Below are positions 23,536 through 31,200 of a DNA stretch of 37,004 nucleotides, one piece after another (position 1 is the first letter of the stretch; each line of letters begins with the position of its first letter). Location: the NCBI GenBank assembly GCA_003022435.1, contig PXUA01000012.1, positions 56,516-93,519 on the forward strand. The letters are read 5' to 3'. The notes under the pieces were generated by a model. It was given only the letters and a program-made list of their open reading frames with translations. It was not told the origin of the DNA and did no database searches. The position numbers and the translations under genes were made by a program. The stretch is from Bacteroidetes bacterium SW_9_63_38 (GTDB lineage Bacteria; Bacteroidota; Rhodothermia; Rhodothermales; Salinibacteraceae).

Positions 23536-24639
23536 ATGACCGATACCAATACTGTTTCCCATAGCGTCGGCACCGCCGGGGACCGCGTGGACCTCAAGAC
23601 GATGGACCGGGCGGCGCTGGCCGACTTCGTGGCCGAGCACGGCGCGCCCCGCTACCGCGGCGATCAACTCTTCCACTGGATCTACGGGAAGGGGGTGTCC
23701 GACTTTGAGCATATGTCGAACCTGCCGACGCGGATGCGGCAGGGCCTCCGACGCGACGCGACGGTCGAGGACATCGAGATCGTGGAGCAGCAGCAGGCGG
23801 AGGACCGGACGGTCAAGGCCCTTTTCCGGCTCCCGTCCGGGCGGGAGGCCGAGACCGTACTCATTCCCGCCATTGACGAACGGGGGGAGGCGCGCCGCCT
23901 CACGGTGTGCGTCTCCAGTCAGGTGGGCTGTGCGATGGGGTGCGAGTTCTGCGCCACCGGGCTCATGGGCTTTCAGGAAAATCTGACCCCCGGCGCCATC
24001 TTCGACCAGGTGTGGCACATGAACGAAGTGGCCGAGGAGCGCTTCGGGCGGCCCGTGACGAACGTCGTGTTCATGGGCATGGGCGAGCCGCTGCTCAACT
24101 ACGACGCTGTGTTGGAGAGCATCGACATTCTCACCGACGAGGATAGCCTGAACCTGTCGGCGCAGAAGGTTACGGTGTCGACCGTCGGCCTTGCTCGTCG
24201 CGTCAAAGATCTCGCCGACGACGGCCTGCGGTCCAATCTGGCGGTGTCGCTTCACGCGCCGGACAACGAGACGCGGAGCCGCATCATGCCGGTGAACGAG
24301 GCTGAGAAGACGAGCCTGCCGGCCCTGAAGGAGGCGCTCCAGTACTATTTCGAGCAGACCGGGCGCCAGATCACGTACGAGTACTGTCTCTTCAAGGGCG
24401 TCAACGACAGCGAGGCCGACGCCGAGCGGCTGGCGGAGGTGGCTCGCTGGGCGCCGAGCAAGGTCAACCTGCTCATGTACAACCCGGTCGAGGGCCTCAA
24501 CTTCGAGCGCACGTCCGAGGCGCAGCTCGACCGCTTCGTGGAGGTACTGGTGCAGCAAGGCGTCACCGTGACCGTGCGCCGGAGCCGGGGACAGGACATC
24601 GACGCCGCCTGCGGACAGCTTGCGAACGACGACGCGTAG
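23536..24639 (+). CDS. rlmN: Dual-specificity 23S rRNA/tRNA adenine-C2 methyltransferase
   Basis: A 367-residue radical SAM enzyme that methylates C2 of A2503 in 23S rRNA and A37 in certain tRNAs. The 4Fe-4S cluster motif CAMGCEFC is Cys132, Cys136 and Cys139 (C-x3-C-x2-C). The methyl-carrying cysteine lies in DIDAACGQL near residue 360, and VCVSSQVGC supplies the conserved upstream cysteine. VFMGMGEPLLNYD and SLHAPDNETRSRIMP are family signatures; the latter fits RlmN rather than Cfr. The start at 23536 matches RlmN length; the frame is open upstream but lacks similarity. The 200 bases before it contain several GCATGC/ATGCAT-like short repeats without clear function. Confidence 0.95.
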   Translation: MTDTNTVSHSVGTAGDRVDLKTMDRAALADFVAEHGAPRYRGDQLFHWIYGKGVSDFEHMSNLPTRMRQGLRRDATVEDIEIVEQQQAEDRTVKALFRLPSGREAETVLIPAIDERGEARRLTVCVSSQVGCAMGCEFCATGLMGFQENLTPGAIFDQVWHMNEVAEERFGRPVTNVVFMGMGEPLLNYDAVLESIDILTDEDSLNLSAQKVTVSTVGLARRVKDLADDGLRSNLAVSLHAPDNETRSRIMPVNEAEKTSLPALKEALQYYFEQTGRQITYEYCLFKGVNDSEADAERLAEVARWAPSKVNLLMYNPVEGLNFERTSEAQLDRFVEVLVQQGVTVTVRRSRGQDIDAACGQLANDDA

Positions 24640-24669
24640 CGCACCGTCAGCCGACCCGGTTGGCTTGTG

Positions 24670-24741
24670 CCGTCTGTACGCCCAGTGCGGCCCGCGACCG
24701 CCGATCTGGACAGCATTCCGCAGGGGACTCTCTACAGACGG
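24670..24741. other. Long-range dyad between convergent rlmN and methyltransferase genes
   Basis: CCGTCTGTA (24670-24678) and TACAGACGG (24733-24741) are perfect 9-bp complements separated by 54 bases, and a second pairing TGCGG/CCGCA nests inside. The element fills the 112-base gap between two convergent genes, so it could act as a bidirectional transcript end. There is no T-run. Confidence is low because the loop is large. Confidence 0.3.
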
Positions 24742-24751
24742 TACTGAGCGG

Positions 24752-25408
24752 CTACTGCGTCGAATCGACGAAGGCAGGAACATTCTCTGGAATCGTCCAC
24801 TGGTACACGGCATCGTTGCCGGACTGCACGGACGTGTCCGGCGTCCACTTGTTCATGTCGAAGTCGTGCGACACCACTCGAGTACCGGGACGTAGTTCGT
24901 GAAAGAGTTTGGGCCGCACCCTGATGTTGAGAGCGGGTACAAGGTACAGAGTCACCACCGTTGCCTCGCTGATGTCCGCCTTGAAGAGGTCGCCCTGTCG
25001 AAACTCGACGAGATCGCTGACATCGGCCTCGCGAGCATTGGCCCGAGCCTTCTCGACGAGCTCGGGCTTGATCTCGATGCCGACGGCTCGGGCCCCGTAT
25101 TTTTGTGCGGCCATGATGGGAATGCGTCCGTCGCCGCTGCCGAGGTCGTACACCACGTCGTCTGTCGTGACGTCGGCAAGGGCGAGCATGGTGTCGACGA
25201 GCGTCGTGGGCGTGCGGATGTAGGGCACGTCGGAGTCGAGCACGTTGGTCGATCCCGGGAGAAGGACCGAACCGCCTCCGAGGGCCATCGTATCGGCGGC
25301 AGATGAGTTGGCCACCGAGGAAGAGTCGTGTTCGCAGCCGAGGCCGATCCCGAGCAGGAAGGTTGCGCACAGCAAGAGCAAGGGCGACACCGGGATGTCA
25401 GAAGTCAT
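24752..25408 (-). CDS. Class I SAM-dependent methyltransferase with an N-terminal membrane/lipoprotein-like segment
   Basis: A 218-residue protein. The methyltransferase core is clear: motif I DVVYDLGSGDGRIPI binds SAM, VGIEIKPELV is motif II with the acidic ribose ligand, and FRQGDLF and VVTLYLVPALN follow. The ending RVVSHDFDMNKW matches a widespread family of uncharacterised class I methyltransferases that begin VPYxxTP. Unusually, residues 1-25 (MTSDIPVSPLLLLCATFLLG then IGLGC) form a hydrophobic leader ending at Cys25, like a lipoprotein signal, although the n-region has no Lys or Arg and the lipobox is not canonical. A 35-residue acidic, Ser-rich linker follows. A GTG at 25411 is an alternative start one codon upstream. 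The target is unknown. It converges on rlmN. Confidence 0.85.
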   Translation of the reverse strand: MTSDIPVSPLLLLCATFLLGIGLGCEHDSSSVANSSAADTMALGGGSVLLPGSTNVLDSDVPYIRTPTTLVDTMLALADVTTDDVVYDLGSGDGRIPIMAAQKYGARAVGIEIKPELVEKARANAREADVSDLVEFRQGDLFKADISEATVVTLYLVPALNIRVRPKLFHELRPGTRVVSHDFDMNKWTPDTSVQSGNDAVYQWTIPENVPAFVDSTQ

Positions 25409-25567
25409 CACAATATCGTTCCGAAATTGAACGGTCTACCCGCGAAAAAGGCTCCGTCCCGTTCGGACAAAGCGTCTCCCCTTCTCCCCTGCATCACCGG
25501 GCGGATGCCGATGGGCAGACCTTTCGCCGTGGATTCGGGCCGTTGAGACGGGCGAGGCTGCCCACGG

Positions 25568-26650
25568 TCATTCGGTGGACGCGTTCTCGGAGGCGTGTGG
25601 GGGACTGGAGGACGACTTCGATGCGGGGACCTGAAGCGTTTCGGGAAGCCAGGTTTCCCGCTTGTTGGGGCGCGTGATGACCTCCTGAATCATCGCTTCC
25701 GGGTCGCGATTTTCGAACAGCAGTTCGTACACCGCCGTCATGATGGGCACCTCCAGGTGGTGCTCCGTCGCCATCTCGTGCACGGCTCGGGCCGTAGGGA
25801 TGCCCTCGGCCACCCCATCGAGCTCCTCACGGACTCTGTCCAGCGACGTGCCCGTTCCGAGCCGCTGCCCAACAAACCGACTGGGATTGTTCGGGGTTGT
25901 GCACGTCGCGATGAGGTCTCCGACCCCGCTGAGGCCGGAGAAGGTCTCCGTCTGGCCTCCTAGTGCGCGTCCAACGCGACGGATTTCGCCGAGGCCCCGC
26001 GTGATTAGGGCCGCTCGCACGTTGTCGCCGTAGCCGGCGGCGTCGCTGAGGCCCGTGGCGATAGCGAGTACATTTTTGGTCGCCCCGCCGACCTCCACAC
26101 CCACCACGTCGGTGTTGGAGTAGACGCGGAGGCGGGATGTCATGAACGTGTCTCGGAGGGTTTGTGCCTTTTCGGAGGAAGCGGCGGCCGCGACGACCGT
26201 TGTCGGGCGTTTTTCGGCGACTTCCTGCGCGTCGCCCGGCCCGTGTAGCACCCCAATCTGCTCGGACGACAGGGCGTCGCAAACCTCTCCCAGCATCTGC
26301 GACGGCCGGTGGAGGGTGTTCGGGTCGAGGCCCTTACTCAGAGAGACCACTGACACGTCGTCGCGGACATGCGGCTGTAACTGTTCCGCGACCTCCCAAA
26401 GGAATGGAACGGGTGTGGCGATGGCCCACACGTCGGCCGCCGACGCCGCCGTTTCAACGTCGGACGTGATGGTTAAGGCGTCCGGAAGGCGGAGGTCCGA
26501 GAGACGAGTGGGGTGTTGGCGAGTACGCTGCATTTCTGCAGCGACCTCCGAACGGCGGGCCCAGAGCGTCACGTCGCGGCCGCTGGCAGCGAGGTGAGTA
26601 GACAGCGCTGTGCCCCAGCGTCCGGCGCCGAACAGAGTAATGGCGGGCAT
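25568..26650 (-). CDS. gpsA: Glycerol-3-phosphate dehydrogenase [NAD(P)+], diverged paralogue
   Basis: A 360-residue NAD(P)-dependent glycerol-3-phosphate dehydrogenase that reduces dihydroxyacetone phosphate to sn-glycerol 3-phosphate for phospholipid synthesis. The Rossmann motif is GAGRWGTAL (canonical GAGSWGTAL). SLSKGLD holds the conserved Lys106, and GGATKNVLAIATG holds catalytic Lys192. LSGVGDLIATCTTPNNPSRFVG is the substrate/NAD loop, where the usual SRNR has become NPSR. The GPSF/GPSH loop is GPGD here. A roughly 25-residue Ser/Pro/Glu tail is unique to this copy. It lies 58 bases downstream of the second, more canonical gpsA, and the two clearly derive from a duplication. All catalytic residues persist, so it is probably active, perhaps with altered cofactor use or regulation. 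Confidence 0.9.
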   Translation of the reverse strand: MPAITLFGAGRWGTALSTHLAASGRDVTLWARRSEVAAEMQRTRQHPTRLSDLRLPDALTITSDVETAASAADVWAIATPVPFLWEVAEQLQPHVRDDVSVVSLSKGLDPNTLHRPSQMLGEVCDALSSEQIGVLHGPGDAQEVAEKRPTTVVAAAASSEKAQTLRDTFMTSRLRVYSNTDVVGVEVGGATKNVLAIATGLSDAAGYGDNVRAALITRGLGEIRRVGRALGGQTETFSGLSGVGDLIATCTTPNNPSRFVGQRLGTGTSLDRVREELDGVAEGIPTARAVHEMATEHHLEVPIMTAVYELLFENRDPEAMIQEVITRPNKRETWLPETLQVPASKSSSSPPHASENASTE

Positions 26651-26708
26651 CTCGGTGTGCTGGTTTCGTGAGAAGCAGGGAGGGGGCGGGACGGCGACCC
26701 GGGCGAGG

Positions 26709-27749
26709 TTACTCCGCCATCGATGCGGACGACAGGGACGCAGACGCGGCGTGCTCTGATTTGGCCGGCCGATCCATCAACTGCTCGGCAATGTCGTCCG
26801 GATTGCGGTCCTCAAACAGCAGTTCGTAGACCGCCGTCATGATGGGCATTTCAAGGTCGTGTTCGTCGGCCAACTCGCGCACAGCTTGTGCCGTATAAAC
26901 ACCCTCGGCAACCATATTCATCTCTTCGCGCAGGGCCTCCAGCGAGGCGCCCTGTCCAATCTGTTCGCCAACGTACCGGTTGCGACTGTGCTCGCTCGTA
27001 CAAGTCACTGCCACGTCGCCGACACCGGTGAGGCCCGAGAAGGTCTCGGGTTCTGCGCCCATTGCTACACCCAGTCGACGGATTTCGGTGAGGCCTCTCG
27101 TTGCGAGGGCGGCCTTGGCATTATTCCCGTAGCCGAGGCCGTCGCTGATGCCGGCCGCGATGCCGAGTACATTTTTGACCGATCCGCCGACCTCGACGCC
27201 GATGACATCCGTGCTAAGGTACACCCGCATCCGGTCCGTCATGAAGGCGTCCCGGATTTGTTCCGTTTCCGCCGCGGTGGGCGCGGCGGCGACGACCGAC
27301 GTAAATCGTTCGTGGCTCACCTCCTCCGAGTGGCTCGGGCCGTAGAGGACCCCGATCTGCTCAATCGGCAGGGCCTTCAGTTCGTCGTCAAGTACCTGCG
27401 ACATCGTCCGGCCGGAGTCCTTCTCAACGCCCTTTGCGAGGGACACCAAGGTGACGTCCGGGCGGACGTAGGGCCGGAGCTGCTCGGCGACCCCGCGGAG
27501 GTAGGGGGCGGGCACGGCGATGCCCCACACGTCGGCGGCCGCCGCGGCGGCCTCCGTGTCGGATGTGATCTCCACGGACGCCGGGATGAACAGGTCGCGG
27601 AGATACTTCGGATTGTAGCGGGTCTGCCGGAGCTTTTCGGCGGCCTCCGAGCGACGGGCCCAGAGCGTCACGTCCCGACCGGCGGCGGCCAGGTGGGACG
27701 AGAGCGCCGTGCCCCAGCTCCCGGCGCCGAAGAGGGTAATGGACGACAT
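26709..27749 (-). CDS. gpsA: Glycerol-3-phosphate dehydrogenase [NAD(P)+]
   Basis: A 346-residue GpsA, the more canonical of the tandem pair. The N-terminus ITLFGAGSWGTALSSHLA is the dinucleotide fold. LAKGVE has Lys106, GPSHSEEV resembles the conserved GPSFAxEV, GGSVKNVLGIAAG has catalytic Lys192, and GVGDVAVTCTSEHSRNRYVG keeps the SRNR coenzyme loop. The start at 27749 aligns exactly with its paralogue; the frame stays open to 27911, but that stretch is not protein-like. The paralogue follows after 58 bases and the methyltransferase lies further downstream, so the three may be cotranscribed. The 540 bases upstream contain a 20-bp perfect tandem repeat. Confidence 0.94.
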   Translation of the reverse strand: MSSITLFGAGSWGTALSSHLAAAGRDVTLWARRSEAAEKLRQTRYNPKYLRDLFIPASVEITSDTEAAAAAADVWGIAVPAPYLRGVAEQLRPYVRPDVTLVSLAKGVEKDSGRTMSQVLDDELKALPIEQIGVLYGPSHSEEVSHERFTSVVAAAPTAAETEQIRDAFMTDRMRVYLSTDVIGVEVGGSVKNVLGIAAGISDGLGYGNNAKAALATRGLTEIRRLGVAMGAEPETFSGLTGVGDVAVTCTSEHSRNRYVGEQIGQGASLEALREEMNMVAEGVYTAQAVRELADEHDLEMPIMTAVYELLFEDRNPDDIAEQLMDRPAKSEHAASASLSSASMAE

Positions 27750-28000
27750 GGTGCGCAGGTGGATTGCGGAAGGAGTGACGAGAAGCCCCCTTTGGACGAG
27801 GGCGGGCCTGCAGCCGTTGCAGGGGCGATGAGGATTCTTCTCTCCCTGCAGATTGGGAAAAAGCGCGGTGGTATTGAAGGCCTCGGTCGGCGGGTTTGGA
27901 AGACCGAACACGGACGGGATTCGTCCAATACCAATCTCAATTTAAGAAAAGGGACCGGAATGCTCTCACAGGACTACGAATATGAAACCGAATACACGTT

Positions 28001-28040
28001 CTAGTGTCAACTTTGGCACCCTAGTGTCAACTTTGGCACC
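28001..28040. repeat. Perfect 20-bp tandem duplication with internal dyad
   Basis: CTAGTGTCAACTTTGGCACC occurs twice with no spacer (28001-28020 and 28021-28040). Each unit contains the imperfect dyad TGTCAA-CT-TTGGCA (five of six arm bases pair). The minus strand reads TGCCAAAGTTGACA, and the region lies about 250 bases upstream of gpsA. It could be a double operator. Alternatively it could be a relic of a transposon end, since some insertion sequence ends begin TGTCAA; no transposase is present to support that. Confidence 0.6.
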
Positions 28041-28218
28041 CGGGCGGTCATGCGTGAAAACATCGGGCCAGGTGAAGGACATACCGCCTGCCCGTATCCG
28101 TCAGCGATGCCGAACCGTACGTGGACGAGGCACTCCTGCGTCCCGTCCGTTTGCGGGCGCGACTGTTGCTGACAGCCCGCCTGCGGATAGGGACCAGGGG
28201 CGATTGCCGGGGGGCAGT

Positions 28219-28249
28219 AAAAAAGCGGCGGTCCCGGTAGGGGAGCCGC
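28219..28249 (-). terminator. Rho-independent terminator of the T9SS cargo gene
   Basis: On the minus strand GCGGCTCCC (28249-28241) pairs with GGGA-CC-GCCGC (28235-28225, two-base bulge) around a CTACC loop, followed by TTTTTT (28224-28219). It lies about 40 bases after the stop codon of the large cargo gene and points the right way. Confidence 0.85.
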
Positions 28250-28289
28250 GCTGGATCGATTGATGCCTAGCGAAAGGACGCCCGGACGG

Positions 28290-31200
28290 TTACTTCACGA
28301 TTGTCATGCGGGTGGTGGCTCGTATGCCGTCCCCGCGCATCCGGACGAAGTAGACCCCACTGGCAAGCGACTGCGCGTCAAGGGTCTTCCGCGTCGTCTC
28401 CCCGGCCTTCACCGTGCCGCGATGGAGCGTGCGCACTCTCTGCCCGAGCGTGTTGTAGAGCGAGACCGTTACGTCCAACGGCTCCTCCACCACGAACTCC
28501 ACCGTCGCCTGCTCGCCCGATTTGAGGGGATTGGGGTAGGTGATCAGGGTCTCGCCCTCCACATTGAGGGTCGCCACGTCGGAGGTGTCGGAGGTCACCG
28601 TTTCGGCCTTCGTGCCGGAGGCCTCCTTGGTGGCCGTCAGGCGGTACTTGTGCGTGCCCGGCTTCAGCGTGCCCTTGTCGATTGTGATCGTGCGATCCTC
28701 AATCGTGTAGGCGTCCGCGTTCGTCGAGCCCTGGGTGCCATCGATGGACGCAACCGCAGTGAAGGCGTCCGTTCGGAACTTGTGCTCCAGCGTAATGCTG
28801 GAGGCCCCGGACGAGAGGGCAATCTTGGCGCCCGATTCGGGGGTGTCGTCGAGGAAGTCGCCGAACTCGATCGTGGGGGAGCCCGACCCGGAATCATCCC
28901 CGGGGGTCGGCGTCGTCACTATGATTTCGAAGCGGGAGGAGGACGCGGCCTTCGACGGACTGCCGGTCAGCGAGCCGTCGTACAGAGGATCGTGCGGGTT
29001 CGCCGACTCACCGGACTTCGATTTGCTAAGTGTAGATCCACACTGCGTGCCATCCACTGTGAAGGAGTACGGGTTCACGTCGCCCTGTTCGCCCGTGGCA
29101 TTTCCAGCAAACAGTGTCGTCGTGGTTTCGGTCTTCGTGTCCTTCAGTCGAATGATCCAATTCGACGGGAGATTTTTCTGCTCCGCGAGTCCATCAATGA
29201 CGTACGTAACGGAGGACGACTCCAGGTTGGCGCAGTCGAAGTGGACATCGTAGGTCTCAGGGAAAGACGATGGCATGGGACGGCTGTCCTTTTCCAGATA
29301 AACGGTGGATCCGTCCCGCGTACGCTTGGAAGTGAGCAAGACCTTCTCAATCGGATCGGGGGTGTCGTCTCGACTGGGCGCCACCGTGGGCAGGGTGAAC
29401 CGTTTCTTGTCGAACTGGTCGTACTGGGGCTCCGCCTCATCGTCATACCGGAACCGGATGCCCTCATCTCGCACGGCTAGCTGATCCTCTGAGCCACGCA
29501 GGTCCTCGCTCGGGACCCGCTCCTGGAGGTTGACTCGAAAAGCCGGCGGAGATGTCGATTTGAATATGAGGTCGCTTTCGGCACCAGTAGTTGTTCCCGA
29601 TGGAGGGAACGTCAGTGTCCCGTTATAATCGACGAAGAAGGCCTCAAAAGACTCGACGGTTTCACTGAGACCGGGATCTCCGTTGTCTCCGGTGACTTGA
29701 CTCAGATCGTAATGGGAGGGATACGGATTGGAAAGCAGCGTTCCTCCCCCGGGGGTCGTTACGGTGTTACTGGACCCATTATAAGTCGGAAGAGCCCCCG
29801 ACTCGGTAAAGGACAAATTGGGATCGATAGCGTGGTCGTCGATGTCGTCGTCAAAGATGTACACGATGAAGCCCACGAACCGCCCGAAGCTCGGGCTGCT
29901 CGTCTCATCGGTTCGAGTCCCTCCATTGTACGTGAAGAGCATGCTGTTTTCCTGGTTGTCGCCACTGCCCCCACTCGGCGGAAGATCCACGACGTTCACC
30001 ACACTGTTGGCGCCCCCCCCGCCCGAATAGGGGAAGCCGACCTTGCGCCAGTCAGCGTCAGACCCTTGCTCCCCAGCGGAGCCGTCGCCGACCCCGGCGG
30101 TTCCATTGACCGTGTGACCGGCAGTGATGCTCCCGGTAATATCGCCCGACGACCCGTCCGTCGTGATCTGTGGGATGGAGGGATCGTTGGTTGAATCGAA
30201 GTCCAACAGATCGGTCGTCCCCACATCCAGCGTCCCGTTCAGGAGGGAGAGTTCGTTGTCGACCGTCGTCGCGTCGCTCAGAGAGACGCCGCTCCCGGAA
30301 TGATCGATTGTTAGAGTGTGGAACGGACTGCTACTGTCAAACCCGCTGATGGACTGTCCTCCGGATGAGGCAACCATCTGCACCTCGTTGCTCCCGCTCG
30401 AGAACGAGCTGTTATTGGTCAGATTGCCCGCGACTTTCAGCGGCGTGTTGCCGAGGGTGAGGGAACCATTTATCTCGACATTGCCGAATGTTTCAATCTG
30501 TGTACCGGCCAGTGTCTGCGTGCCGGAGAACGTGAATGTTGTACCGGTCGCGTCGATGGGGTCGCCGATCGTCACATCCCCACTGGCCGTGACGTCCTCG
30601 TTGAGGGTGACGGTGCGGGTATTGTCGTTGTCCTGCACCTCGAATTTGCCGACGGTGATCGCCGACCCACTGACGCTCTGAGCGCCGCTTCCGTCCAGGC
30701 GCAGGGTCTTCGAGTTTGCGGTGAAGGTCGCGTTGTTCGAAAAGTCGCCGGTAAGCGTGAGACGACCGTCGAGGGCAAGCTCGCTCGTGCCGTTGATGGT
30801 GACGTTGCCGGGCACGGTGCCGCTGCCCGTTACCTTCGGGTCGTTAGTGTCGCTGAGCGTCAGGTTGCCGCCACTTCCCCCGAAGGAAGAGACCGCGAGA
30901 TTGCTACTGATCCCGGAGTCATCGACCTGGATGATGACGTCATTCGAGTTGTTGATGTTGAGGCTGGAAAAGCTCATAGAGCTCGGGGCGCCCTTCACCG
31001 TCTGGTTGGAGCCGCCGCCGAAGGCGGTGATGTTGGAGCTGGGGGAGTAGGAGCCGTCGACCTCCAGGTTTCCATTGATGGTTAACTTCCCGTTGAGGGT
31101 GAGGGAACTGTTGACCGTGAGCTTACCCGGGACCGTTCCCGAGGCCGTAACGCTGGGACTATTGTTCGTGCCGCCGACCACGAGGTTGCCCCCGCTTCCG

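Larger units (their letters stand above)
27750..28289. other. Intergenic region between the T9SS cargo gene and gpsA
   Basis: This 540-base region must hold the gpsA promoter (minus strand, right side) and the end of the cargo gene (left side). GC dips at about 27900-28020. It carries the tandem repeat at 28001-28040 and the terminator at 28219-28249. No gene is supported; the open frames that enter it are in-frame extensions or shadows of flanking genes. Confidence 0.5.

Noticed and set aside
28001..28040. Intact insertion sequence end
   Set aside because: No transposase gene, no matching inverted copy in the window and no target-site duplication; only the TGTCAA similarity hints at it.
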